Shown: positions 38,909 through 47,215 of the stretch, in pieces
Layout: every line of letters begins with the position of its first letter
How positions within the stretch are numbered: the stretch's first letter is position 1
Origin: Gemella haemolysans
GTDB lineage: Bacteria; Bacillota; Bacilli; Staphylococcales; Gemellaceae
Length of the DNA: 64,000 bases
Reading direction: 5' to 3'
Assembly (NCBI RefSeq): GCF_901873445.1
Contig: NZ_CABFLN010000073.1
Location: forward strand, 1 to 64,000
Translations under genes and position numbers: made by a program
The notes under the pieces: model-generated
The model's database searches: none
What the model saw: only the letters and a program-made list of their open reading frames with translations
What the model was told of the DNA's origin: nothing

Positions 38909-39517
38909 TTAAAATAAATCTTTAGAATTATAAACTATGTAACCTTCATAATAATAACTTGCATAAAGCCCCTTCATATAAATCTCCCTATCGTCAATTT
39001 CACTTATAAGAGCCTCTCTTAATATATGTTTAATTTCTATATCTCTAATTGGACTTCGCTGCATTGCTAATAAATAATCCTCTTTATTTATTTTATCCCA
39101 ATCAATTACTTTTTGAATTTGATTTTTTAGTATATGATCTAACCATAAACGTGTAACTCGGCCATTACTTTCACGAAATGGATGTGCGATATTCATTTCA
39201 ACATATTTTTCTACTATCTCTTCAAAAGTTCCTTGTGGCATTTGATCAATATGCTTTAAAGACGACTCTAAAAACATAACCGGTGCAAAACGAAAATTCC
39301 CTTTTGCTATATTAACATTTCTTACTTTTCCTGCAAAATCATAAATTTCTTCAAATAAATATTGATGTATAAAGGCTAAGGTAGAGAACTTACCTACTTC
39401 TTTGTTTTTTAGTAACTCATCTGTAAATAATTTAATCGCCTTTTTCTTACTAAGGCGTTCTTCTTTACGTGCTAAAACTGAACTTTCTGTTATACAAAGC
39501 TTATTTTCAAGTACCAT
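38909..39517 (-). CDS. Fic family protein, class III-like (self-inhibited AMP transferase)
   Basis: Fic enzymes transfer AMP from ATP to hydroxyl side chains of target proteins. The 202-residue protein contains the active-site motif HPFRESNGR (112-120), with His and Arg intact but Ser where GNGR-type motifs usually have Gly. The flap region is near 70-80. The C-terminal helix holds SYYYEG (187-192), matching the (S/T)xxxE(G/N) inhibitory motif found at the C-terminus of class III Fic proteins. No separate antitoxin gene is adjacent, which agrees with self-inhibition. The target is unknown. The ATG follows AAAGGAGAAC. It is convergent with nox and monocistronic. Confidence 0.88.
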   Translation of the reverse strand: MVLENKLCITESSVLARKEERLSKKKAIKLFTDELLKNKEVGKFSTLAFIHQYLFEEIYDFAGKVRNVNIAKGNFRFAPVMFLESSLKHIDQMPQGTFEEIVEKYVEMNIAHPFRESNGRVTRLWLDHILKNQIQKVIDWDKINKEDYLLAMQRSPIRDIEIKHILREALISEIDDREIYMKGLYASYYYEGYIVYNSKDLF

Positions 39518-39609
39518 AGTTCTCCTTTCTAAAATATATTTTCAACATTATCATAATCTATTATATATAACATTACTTCTCTTTACAACAATTTCACTAT
39601 ATTTTTACA

Positions 39610-39650
39610 AAAAAACCTACACAAGCTCCTTTTTGCCTGTGTAGGTTTAT
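39610..39650 (-). terminator. terminator after mtrB-like gene
   Basis: AAACCTACACA pairs with TGTGTAGGTTT and a T-run follows on the minus strand. Confidence 0.9.
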
Positions 39651-39653
39651 TAT

Positions 39654-39857
39654 TTATTCTGAAATTACTTGATCTAAATTTGATACTATTCTCGCTCTTC
39701 CTTGTACTTTAAAGTTTACGATATTATCAAAAATATTTAGAATTATAACTTCTCCCTTATTTAATATTTCTAAAGCTTCTTCATTATTGGTCTTCTTAGT
39801 AATAACTTTTACATTATCTACTTCAGCTCTAATAATAATATAACTACTTTCTTTCAT
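39654..39857 (-). CDS. mtrB: TRAP (MtrB)-like protein with altered ligand and RNA sites
   Basis: TRAP is an 11-subunit ring that binds tryptophan and then (G/U)AG repeats in trp leader RNAs. The 67-residue protein shares the TRAP fold pattern: YIIIRAEVDNVKVI at the start, LNKGEVIILNI in the middle and FKVQGRARIV near the end. It is downstream of folE (mtrA), with hbs further upstream, as in Bacillus. By my hand alignment, the RNA-binding Lys37 and Arg58 are replaced (Ile and Gln) and only Lys56 remains. Trp contacts Gln47, Thr49 and Ser53 become Asn, Phe and Val, and the BC loop is about three residues shorter. It may not sense tryptophan. Confidence 0.75.
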   Translation of the reverse strand: MKESSYIIIRAEVDNVKVITKKTNNEEALEILNKGEVIILNIFDNIVNFKVQGRARIVSNLDQVISE

Positions 39858-39875
39858 AATCTACTCCTGTTAATA

Positions 39876-40436
39876 CTATAACTTGATTTTATATTGAATG
39901 TCTTTTACTAATTCCGTATTTTCTAAGAAAATACCAGTTTTTTTACTAGTTACTGTTTTTGATCCAATTTTCTTGATTCCACGCATGGCCATACACATAT
40001 GCTCCGCTTCAATAATTACATACACACCTTTTGGTTGCAATTGTTCTTCAATTGCGTTTACTAACATAAGCGTCATATCTTCTTGAATTTGTAGTCTACG
40101 ACTAGCACTCTCAACTAAACGCGCTAGCTTACTAAGTCCTGTAATCTTTTTATTATTTGGGACATATGCGATGTGACACACACCATAAAAAGGTAACATA
40201 TGATGCTCACATAATGAATAAAACTGAATATCTTTTACTAAAATAGGTTCATCATTATCTGATTCAAAAAATGTATTTATCTCTTCTTTTGGATCTACAT
40301 TCGTTTTAGATAATAACTCTTCATACATTTTCACACATCTTTTTGGTGTATCTAGTAATCCTGGTCTTGATGTATCTTCACCAATATTTTCTAATAATGT
40401 TTTTATAAGTTCTTGTGATTGTTCTTTATTTTTCAA
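39876..40436 (-). CDS. folE: GTP cyclohydrolase I
   Basis: First enzyme of folate biosynthesis, converting GTP to dihydroneopterin triphosphate. The 186-residue protein has the zinc-site motif YSLCEHHMLPFYG near residue 80, the KITGLSKLARLVE segment and the late MCMAMRGI containing the second Cys ligand. It is mtrA in Bacillus terms and lies between hbs and the TRAP-like gene. No other folate genes are in the window. Confidence 0.95.
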   Translation of the reverse strand: MKNKEQSQELIKTLLENIGEDTSRPGLLDTPKRCVKMYEELLSKTNVDPKEEINTFFESDNDEPILVKDIQFYSLCEHHMLPFYGVCHIAYVPNNKKITGLSKLARLVESASRRLQIQEDMTLMLVNAIEEQLQPKGVYVIIEAEHMCMAMRGIKKIGSKTVTSKKTGIFLENTELVKDIQYKIKL

Positions 40437-40463
40437 AACTATCCTCCATTTTTATAAAAAAAA

Positions 40464-40500
40464 GAGCTACTAAGTAGTAACTCCTCTTTTTTGAATTAAA
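40464..40500 (-). terminator. terminator after hbs
   Basis: GAGTTACTA pairs with TAGTAGCTC, followed by a T-run of eight on the minus strand. It separates hbs from folE. Confidence 0.8.
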
Positions 40501-40506
40501 TTGTTA

Positions 40507-40779
40507 TTATTTAACTGCGTCTTTAAGAGCTTTACCAGCTTTGAAAGCAGGAACTTTGCTTGCAGCGATTTCGATAACTTCGTTAGTTTGAGGGTTACGC
40601 CCTTTACGAGCAGCTCTTTCTCTAACTTCAAAGTTACCAAATCCGATAATTTGGATTTTTTCACCTTTAGCTAAAGTTTCTTCAACTGTTTCTACGAATG
40701 CTTCGATAGCAGCAGTTGCTTGTTTTTTTTGTAGTCCTGATTTCTCAGCAACTTTTGAAATTAATTCTGATTTATTCAT
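40507..40779 (-). CDS. hbs: HU family DNA-binding protein
   Basis: HU is the main nucleoid protein that bends and compacts DNA. The 90-residue protein shows [16 protein letters not shown], the [20 protein letters not shown] core and the DNA-arm region [22 protein letters not shown]. The short coding region, strong AGGT ribosome binding site and terminator fit high expression. It is upstream of folE-mtrB as in Bacillus (hbs-mtrA-mtrB). Confidence 0.97.
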   Translation of the reverse strand: MNKSELISKVAEKSGLQKKQATAAIEAFVETVEETLAKGEKIQIIGFGNFEVRERAARKGRNPQTNEVIEIAASKVPAFKAGKALKDAVK

Positions 40780-40957
40780 TAATTCTTTACCTCCATTATT
40801 GAGTAACGGTTCTACCGTTTCACTTATTAAATATTACCATATAAATCGCTAATAATCAAGGTTTTATTATATAATTTTAGCATTTTTTAGTATTTTTTCT
40901 ATATTTTAATTAGTAATTTTCAAATTATTTTATTTTTCTGCAAATACGTAAACTTAT

Positions 40958-41968
40958 TTATTCAAATTTATTTAATTCTTCTGCTGCCATTTTATTCATA
41001 AGATTATTAACACAGTCTTTAATATTTAGTCCTTCATATAATACTTTGTATATATTCTCTGTTATTGGCATATACACATCGAATTGTTTAGACAAGAAAT
41101 AACATACTTTTGTAGTTCTCACACCTTCAGCTACCATATCTAATTTTTCAATAGCGTCTTCTAATGAGAAACCTTGCCCGATTAAATAACCGCAATTATA
41201 GTTTCTTGAGTGTTTAGATGTACATGTTACTACTAAGTCACCTATGCCACCAAGACCTAAAAATGTCATTTCATCAGCACCTAGCTTTTTCCCTAATCTT
41301 GTTATCTCAATTAATCCACGTGTTAATAATGCTGCTTTGGCATTATCACCATAAGACATTCCATCAATTATTCCACATCCAAGGGCAATTATATTCTTTA
41401 GTGCACCACCAACTTCAACACCAATTAAATCTTTATTAACGTAAATTCTAAAATATTTATTATGGAAAATTTCTTGTGCTAACTTATTTAATTCATCATT
41501 TTTAGATGCAATAGCAACTACTGTAGGATTTCTTAATATTAATTCTTCTGCATGAGAAGGACCACTTAATACACCTACACCCTTTAGTTTATCACTATCG
41601 ATTTCATCAGATATAACTTCTGACATTCTCTTATTAGTTTCCATCTCTAAACCTTTAGAAACATGAATGATAAACTTAGGACGTTCCAGATATTTATTAA
41701 TATCCTTTGCTACTTCTCTCATCACTTTTGTAGGAACTGCAATAACAATTACATCTGCAAACTCAACTGCTTCTTTTAAACTACTAGTAGCAACGACTTC
41801 TTTTGGTAAAACAGCATTTTTTAAATACCTACTATTTGTATGATTATTATTTATTTCATCCCTTGTTTTTTCACTTCTTGAATATAAGCGTAATTCATGT
41901 CCATTATCTACAACTGCTTGAGATAAGGCAGTCCCCCAGCTCCCGGAACCTATCACAGATATTTTCAT
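40958..41968 (-). CDS. gpsA: glycerol-3-phosphate dehydrogenase [NAD(P)+]
   Basis: Makes sn-glycerol 3-phosphate from dihydroxyacetone phosphate for phospholipid synthesis. The 336-residue protein begins with the Rossmann motif ISVIGSGSWGTALSQ. It has the catalytic lysine region VGGALKNIIALGCGI (about 190-204) and the AAEGVRTT-type segment MVAEGVRTTK. The start was placed at 41968, after GAGGATAGGACG. An upstream in-frame ATG 21 codons earlier has no ribosome binding site. It is monocistronic here. Confidence 0.95.
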   Translation of the reverse strand: MKISVIGSGSWGTALSQAVVDNGHELRLYSRSEKTRDEINNNHTNSRYLKNAVLPKEVVATSSLKEAVEFADVIVIAVPTKVMREVAKDINKYLERPKFIIHVSKGLEMETNKRMSEVISDEIDSDKLKGVGVLSGPSHAEELILRNPTVVAIASKNDELNKLAQEIFHNKYFRIYVNKDLIGVEVGGALKNIIALGCGIIDGMSYGDNAKAALLTRGLIEITRLGKKLGADEMTFLGLGGIGDLVVTCTSKHSRNYNCGYLIGQGFSLEDAIEKLDMVAEGVRTTKVCYFLSKQFDVYMPITENIYKVLYEGLNIKDCVNNLMNKMAAEELNKFE

Positions 41969-42162
41969 CGTCCTATCCTCACTATAAATTATTGTTAATT
42001 TTATTATATCAAATTTTCTAAAAATATACATTAATTTTACTTATAAGTATCATTTTATCATAATCCAAATTCTACTAAAATAGGCATCCACTATCTGCTA
42101 TACTATTTTTTTCTTAGAAATTATGTTATAATCTAGTCAGAATAAATAAAGGAGGTAATTTT

Positions 42163-42366
42163 ATGAATTGGTTTGAAATTACTTTAATAGATGGAAATCG
42201 TGGATTAATCAACTTAAACAATATCGTTGATATTTGGAAGGGACTAAATGATGAGTATGCGACTATTTCTCAAGTAAATGGAGAAGAAATTGAAGTACCT
42301 GCATCAGAATATGATAGATTAAAACGTGCATTAGATATGAAAGGATTCGTATTAGGAGGGTTCTAA
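42163..42366 (+). CDS. small protein of unknown function
   Basis: The 67-residue protein is soluble and compact (MNWFEITLIDGNRGLINLNN and so on), with beta-strand-like stretches followed by a helix DRLKRALDMKGFVLGGF. The ATG follows AGGAGGTAATTTT. It ends 1 nt before the next gene, so it begins a three-gene unit that ends with a secreted Ser-rich protein. No family recognised. Its layout is like a small sheet-forming housekeeping or regulatory protein. Confidence 0.75.
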   Translation: MNWFEITLIDGNRGLINLNNIVDIWKGLNDEYATISQVNGEEIEVPASEYDRLKRALDMKGFVLGGF

Positions 42367-42367
42367 T

Positions 42368-42574
42368 ATGACTAGATTTTTAAAAATATTTCTTACTTTA
42401 TTAACTATCACAATTGTAGGGTTTGGTTTATATTATTACTTTAACGACAACTCTACCGATGATAATAAAGTAGATGACAAAACTAATATTGAAAATACTG
42501 TAAAAAGCGAAACAAATTCTCAAGAAAATATCGAAGGGACTGTCGTCACAAAACGCAGTACTGAAAATAATTAA
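42368..42574 (+). CDS. small single-pass membrane protein, unknown
   Basis: The 68-residue protein has a basic start (MTRFLK), one membrane helix (about 6-27) and a polar, Asn/Thr/Asp-rich outer tail, with an N-in orientation by the positive-inside rule. It overlaps no gene but its ribosome binding site lies in the end of the preceding gene (GGAGGGTTCTAAT), suggesting coupling. No lipobox is seen. Function unknown. Confidence 0.7.
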   Translation: MTRFLKIFLTLLTITIVGFGLYYYFNDNSTDDNKVDDKTNIENTVKSETNSQENIEGTVVTKRSTENN

Positions 42575-42595
42575 TTCTCGTGAAAGGATAGTACT

Positions 42596-43210
42596 ATGAA
42601 AAAGAATACACTTAAAAAAATAACAAGTTTATTTCTTACATCTACATTAATATTTTCTACAATAAGCGCATCAAGCATTAATCTTATAGAGGCAAAAGGA
42701 TCATCAGCTAGACCAAGCGCTTCAAGATCTAGTTCTAAACCTAGTTCTTCTAAACCATCTAGTAGCAAACAAAGTTCTAAACCTACTAGTTCAGCAGCTA
42801 GTAGCAAACCAACTACAAGCACTACTAAAAACTTCACTAAAAAGTCAGGTGGTTCATATAATAAGGATTATAATAGTTACAATAATCAAGGTTACAAAAA
42901 ACAGTATACTGACTACATAAATAATAACTATAGAAATAGCGGTTTCTTCTCAGGAAGCAACATAACTAATATGTTACTTTGGTACACATTATTTAATTCA
43001 GCAACTTCGCATAATCATATCCATGCTAGTGATCAGCAAAAAGAATTAGTCGATAATGTTAAAGATTCAAAAGTTCCTGTCTATATGCTAGAAATTAAGA
43101 CAAAAGATGGGGAAACAAAATACGTATCTGTTACAAAAGAACAATATGAAAAAGTCAAAGAAGGAGATAATATCTCTTTAAAAGACGGTAACTTAGAAAT
43201 TAAAAACTAA
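42596..43210 (+). CDS. secreted Ser-rich protein, unknown
   Basis: The 204-residue protein has a Sec signal peptide (MKKNTLKKITSLFLTSTLIF, likely cut after about residue 34). A low-complexity Ser/Lys/Pro/Thr region (about 36-75) follows, then a Tyr/Asn-rich stretch (85-115) and a charged C-terminal domain with EIKTKDGETKYVSVTKEQYE. The C-terminal domain looks like a small folded extracytoplasmic module. No cell-wall anchor motif is present. It is third in a unit with two small proteins. It could be a cell-wall associated or periplasm-like factor; function unknown. Confidence 0.7.
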   Translation: MKKNTLKKITSLFLTSTLIFSTISASSINLIEAKGSSARPSASRSSSKPSSSKPSSSKQSSKPTSSAASSKPTTSTTKNFTKKSGGSYNKDYNSYNNQGYKKQYTDYINNNYRNSGFFSGSNITNMLLWYTLFNSATSHNHIHASDQQKELVDNVKDSKVPVYMLEIKTKDGETKYVSVTKEQYEKVKEGDNISLKDGNLEIKN

Positions 43211-43226
43211 TATCGTGCCAAAAATA

Positions 43227-43279
43227 GGAGTGACTCGAAAACATAAGATTTCTACGAATCCATGTTTCCAAATCACTCC
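43227..43279. terminator. bidirectional terminator, GAGTGACTC family
   Basis: GGAGTGACT (43227-) pairs with AATCACTCC (-43279), with T-runs on both strands, between the secreted-protein unit and the MetE-like gene. It is related to the hairpins at 988 and 44500. Confidence 0.8.
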
Positions 43280-43287
43280 TTTTATTT

Positions 43288-44481
43288 TTATTTGCAATAT
43301 TTTTCTCTTAATATTTTTGAAGCTTCTACCATGTTCTCTAGCTTTTTCTGAATTATTGGATAAGGATTTAGAGGTCTCTTTGAAAATGTTGCAAATCCAC
43401 AGTCAGGATTTAGCCAAACATTTTCAGGTGGTAAGAATTCTAGAACTTTTTCTACATTTCTCACTATTTCCTCAACAGTTTCAACTCTGTCACTTCTTGG
43501 ATTTATACATCCAAAACCTAAAATAATTTTTGTATCTAGAAAATTATTGTAAAATAGTTTTTCAACTTCTCCTGCTCGAGGTGTAGAAAATTCTAATGCC
43601 AGCATATCTACTTTAAGAGAATCGAAAAATTTCCCAAGTTTATCATATGTCCCTTCAAGCAATACACTTTCATCTTTCGTCCAGTTCCCTCTACACACAT
43701 GCATAACGCTCATGACACCTTCGTGAGAATTTATTTCATTTAAAACCTCAATTAATAAATTCTTTGCAAACTTTAACTCTTTGTCAACCTTGACTTTTTC
43801 CGATAAAGCACCTCAGTAAAAGGAATTATCTGATTTAGAATTAGTAAAGACGACTTCCGATAATATCGGTTCATCTATCTGGATAATTTTTACTCCTTCT
43901 TTTACTAATTCTCTAATTTCATGACGTAAAAGTTTTACTACATCTTCTCCTAGTTCATTTCTACTCTCGTAATAATTTCCTGTAATTTCTTTTAACCACA
44001 TTGATCTAGTTAATAAATATGGACTTGGTAATGTACATTTGAAATGTTCTACTGAACTATCCTTTAGTACTTCTATCTCTTTTTTATTTAACCTAACTTC
44101 CGTATTTATTTTTTTAAAACAAATTGGACTATTCATACTATTATCTGAAGCATCCATTTCTTCTAAACTTTTACGAAAATTTTCATTATTTCCCGTTAAT
44201 TCTTTTAACTCTTCAAGAGTTAATAATTTTATACCGTCAACGATTTCACCTATGTAACTCATATAGTTATCTCGATTTAATTCACCGCTAACAATTACCT
44301 CAATTCCACAATCTTTCTGAAAAGAAATTACTTTATTTGTTTCTTCAAGGTATTTTTCAAAATACACATTATTATATTTTTCACTTTTCATACTACTTTC
44401 TTTCAACATCAACAGTTCCTTTGACCTCGGCAAACTACCTATTAATGATGTAGTAAAAGGTTTAAACAAATTTCCATCCAT
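43288..44481 (-). CDS. MetE C-terminal-like (cobalamin-independent methionine synthase II type) methyltransferase, probable selenoprotein
   Basis: The frame is 397 codons from the ATG at 44481 (after GGAGGT) to TAA, with a single in-frame TGA at 43813-43815, codon 223. The C-terminal domain has the zinc site of cobalamin-independent methionine synthases: HVCRGNW (His and Cys ligands), the Glu in LALEFSTP and the Cys in LNPDCGFAT. The N-terminal half has the expected TTSLIGSLPRS start and IIQIDEPILSE. The TGA sits in SFY-X-GALSEK, where I believe homologs have Cys (FMCGAL-like). The family transfers methyl groups to thiols such as homocysteine. Sec beside the zinc-thiolate site could act on a selenol or thiol. 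A SECIS-like hairpin follows the TGA. The alternative is a pseudogene with one stop. It is 88 nt downstream of yedF. Confidence 0.8.
43783..43815 (-). promoter_or_regulatory. in-frame UGA and SECIS-like hairpin in MetE-like gene
   Basis: On the minus strand TGA (43813-43815) is followed after 18 nt by GTCA-AGGT-TGAC (43783-43794). The stem is 4-5 bp and the AGGT loop lies 23-26 nt past the TGA. A weaker outer pairing, CTTT with AAAG, may extend the stem. The AGGT loop resembles the GGU loop of the E. coli fdhF SECIS. The stem is shorter than in the nox element. Confidence 0.6.
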
Positions 44482-44499
44482 ACTAATACCTCCGTTAAA

Positions 44500-44560
44500 A
44501 AGGGAATGCCTCGACAAAATCTTGTTTCTTAAGAAATCGCGATTTTTGAGTCACTCCCTT
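44500..44560. terminator. hairpin between yedF and the MetE-like gene, GAGTGACTC family
   Basis: On the minus strand AAGGGAGTGACTC pairs imperfectly with CGAGGCATTCCCTT and TTTTTAA follows. It looks like an intrinsic terminator in the 88-nt gap, so readthrough may be partial. It shares GAGTGACTC with the hairpins at 988 and 43227. Confidence 0.75.
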
Positions 44561-44569
44561 AAAATAATA

Positions 44570-44911
44570 CTATGGTTCAACAACTAATCCACTATTCGAC
44601 AAAATATCAATTACTTCTGACATAGTTGTAAGTCCACCTACTTTTAAATAATCAGTTAAATCATAATAGTCTACGCAAATCCCACAAGAAAGTATTTTTA
44701 CCCCTCTTGATTCTAGTTCTTTTAAATCTTCTAATGCTTCAGAACCTTTTGCAGTATATTTTACTCCTTCTCCATAAAATATAATATGCTCTGGTAAGTT
44801 CTCTTTTTGAGCAAGAGTATGAATAAACCCTTTCATTAGGTTATCACTTAATTCTTGTTCTCCACTACCCATTCCTGTAGATTTTATAACAACATCATAT
44901 TTTTTTGACAT
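44570..44911 (-). CDS. yedF: YedF-like selenium metabolism protein, DsrE-like domain only
   Basis: The 113-residue protein matches the C-terminal DsrE-like part of YedF: an N-terminal strand MSKKYDVVIKSTGMGSGEQE, then the ELSDNLMKGFIHTLAQ helix, and the redox-type motif GVKILSCGICVDYY near residues 78-91. YedF is linked to selenium trafficking in organisms that use selenocysteine or selenouridine. The usual N-terminal TusA-like domain is absent, so this is a stand-alone domain or a partial family member. It lies directly upstream of the TGA-containing MetE-like gene and shares its direction. The ATG follows AAGGGGGC. This is a domain-level assignment from memory, not a search. Confidence 0.8.
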   Translation of the reverse strand: MSKKYDVVIKSTGMGSGEQELSDNLMKGFIHTLAQKENLPEHIIFYGEGVKYTAKGSEALEDLKELESRGVKILSCGICVDYYDLTDYLKVGGLTTMSEVIDILSNSGLVVEP

Positions 44912-45115
44912 AATTATGCCCCCTTAGTTTTTATAATATTTTTTTAGAGTTACCTCTAATACATATTATATCATCATGTGTAAAGTTAATCTACATTAAA
45001 ATTAAATACAGAAAAATTATTATATTTCGAAACATAAAGATTGTATTAAAATAATTAATTTATATTCCTATAAATTAATACATTGTTCCTATAAATATAC
45101 AATAATTTTTCTTTA

Positions 45116-45159
45116 TAAAAAAACTTTCGAAATAGTTTCCTACTTCGAAAGTTTCTTTA
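45116..45159 (-). terminator. terminator after typA
   Basis: AAACTTTCGAA pairs with TTCGAAAGTTT with a T-run on the minus strand. The remainder of the gap 44912-45115 is AT-rich with no gene supported. Confidence 0.9.
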
Positions 45160-45162
45160 ATT

Positions 45163-47007
45163 TTATTCTTCTGAATATTTAGCTTTACGAGCTGCTTTTT
45201 CACGAGCTGCTTTATCTAATTCTTTTTTACGTAGACGAATTGACTCTGGAGTTACCTCTAAGTATTCATCATCACTTAAGTACTCAAGACTTTCTTCTAA
45301 AGTCATGATACGAGCTTTTTTAAGTGTTACTGTTTGGTCCTTAGTTGAAGAACGTACGTTTGTTTGAGCTTTAGCTTTTGTGATGTTAACTGTTAAGTCA
45401 TTTTCACGGCTGTTTTCTCCAACAATCATACCACCATACACATCAGTACCTGGTTCAATAAATACTGTACCACGATCTTCTAAACTTGAGATTGAGTATG
45501 CTGTAGCTTGACCATTTTCTAAAGCTACTAGTACACCATTACGACGTCCACCAACACGTCCTTTTTGCATTGGTTGGTAAGAATCGAATGTGTGGTTAAT
45601 AATACCATATCCTTTAGTCATAGACATGAACTCTGTAGAGTATCCAATAAGTCCACGAGCAGGAACGTTAAAGATAAGACGAGTTTGTCCATTTCCATCA
45701 GCTTGCATGTCTACCATGTCACCTTTACGTTGTCCAAGAGATTCAATAACAGCCCCAACACTTTCATCTGGCACATCAACTTGAACACGTTCAACTGGTT
45801 CGCAATCAACACCATCGATATTACGAATAATTACTTCCGGTTTAGATACTTGAAGTTCGTAACCTTCCCGACGTAAGTTTTCTATAAGAATTGATAAGTG
45901 AAGTTCTCCACGTCCACTAACTACCCATGAATCACTTGTATTAGGTTCTACACGTAATGAAACGTCTGTTTCTAATTGTTGCATTAATCTATCTTCTAAT
46001 TTACGAGCTGTAACAAATTTCCCTTCTTTTCCAGCAAATGGTGAGTTGTTAACTAAGAAAGTCATTTGTAATGTTGGTTCATCAATGTGAAGTACTGGTA
46101 ATGCTTCTTGGTGATCAGTTAGACAAACTGTTTCCCCAACGTTGATATCATCCATACCACTTACTGCAACGATATCACCTGCGTGTGCTTCTTGAATTTC
46201 TTCACGTTTTAATCCAAAGTAACCGAAAATTTTAGTTACACGGAAGTTTTTAACTGTTCCGTCAAGCTTCATAAGAGATACTGATTCCCCTACTTTCATA
46301 CTTCCACGGAATACACGTCCAATACCAATACGACCAACATAGTCATTATAGTCTAATAATGCTACTTGGAATTGTAGAGGTTCGTCTCTATTGTCTTTTG
46401 GTGCTGGAACATAATCGATTACCGTTTCATATAAACATTGCATGTTTTCTTCTTGAGCATTAGGATCACTTTCTAAAGAAGCTGTTCCATTGATAGCTGA
46501 TGCATAGACTACTGGGAATTCTAGTTGTTCATCATTTGCACCTAATTCAATAAATAAGTCAATTACTTCATCCACAACTTCTTCTGGACGAGCTGAAGGT
46601 TTATCAATTTTGTTTACTACAACGATTGGTTTTAAGTTTTGTTCTAAAGCTTTTTTAAGAACGAAACGTGTTTGAGGCATTGTTCCTTCATAAGCATCAA
46701 CTACTAAAAGAACACCATCTACCATTTTCATAATACGCTCTACTTCTCCACCAAAGTCTGCGTGTCCTGGTGTGTCTAGAATGTTAATTCTCTTACCTTT
46801 ATAATCAATAGCTGTATTTTTCGCTAAGATTGTAATACCACGTTCTCTCTCTAAATCGTTAGAGTCCATCGCTCTCTCTTCAACATGCTCATTAGAGCGG
46901 AAAATTCCTGATTGTTTTAATAATTCATCAACCAATGTTGTTTTACCATGGTCAACGTGAGCGATAATCGCAATATTTCTAACATCATCTCTTAATTGTA
47001 CTGACAT
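45163..47007 (-). CDS. typA: translational GTPase TypA/BipA
   Basis: TypA is a ribosome-bound GTPase that aids 50S assembly and stress growth. The 614-residue protein starts with a G domain ([15 protein letters not shown], residues 15-29; RGITILAKN switch [21 protein letters not shown]). EF-G-like domains II, III and V and a C-terminal TypA-specific domain follow. The basic tail [11 protein letters not shown] ends the protein. It is monocistronic with AAGGAGAAA upstream. Confidence 0.97.
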   Translation of the reverse strand: MSVQLRDDVRNIAIIAHVDHGKTTLVDELLKQSGIFRSNEHVEERAMDSNDLERERGITILAKNTAIDYKGKRINILDTPGHADFGGEVERIMKMVDGVLLVVDAYEGTMPQTRFVLKKALEQNLKPIVVVNKIDKPSARPEEVVDEVIDLFIELGANDEQLEFPVVYASAINGTASLESDPNAQEENMQCLYETVIDYVPAPKDNRDEPLQFQVALLDYNDYVGRIGIGRVFRGSMKVGESVSLMKLDGTVKNFRVTKIFGYFGLKREEIQEAHAGDIVAVSGMDDINVGETVCLTDHQEALPVLHIDEPTLQMTFLVNNSPFAGKEGKFVTARKLEDRLMQQLETDVSLRVEPNTSDSWVVSGRGELHLSILIENLRREGYELQVSKPEVIIRNIDGVDCEPVERVQVDVPDESVGAVIESLGQRKGDMVDMQADGNGQTRLIFNVPARGLIGYSTEFMSMTKGYGIINHTFDSYQPMQKGRVGGRRNGVLVALENGQATAYSISSLEDRGTVFIEPGTDVYGGMIVGENSRENDLTVNITKAKAQTNVRSSTKDQTVTLKKARIMTLEESLEYLSDDEYLEVTPESIRLRKKELDKAAREKAARKAKYSEE

Positions 47008-47167
47008 TTTTTTCTCCTTGTTCTTACTTTATAAAACATAATAAATCATTAAATATAATTTATTTAATCTAACTTATCAATAATACCACTATTTTCCTCC
47101 ATTGTAAACAAATATACTAATGAAAGTGATTTATTTTAGAATTTTTTTCTATAATTTTATATACAAA

Positions 47168-47212
47168 CAAAAAGAAGACCGAGTATAACTCGATCTCCCT
47201 TTAAAATTTCTT
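47168..47212 (-). terminator. terminator after lctP
   Basis: GAGATCGAGT-TATA-CTCGGTCTTC hairpin followed by TTTTTG on the minus strand. Confidence 0.75.
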
Positions 47213-47215
47213 TTA

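Noticed and set aside
43288..43713. Two separate genes in the MetE-like locus
   Set aside because: The downstream piece has no ribosome binding site and is in the same frame as the upstream piece, with clear coding continuity across the TGA.
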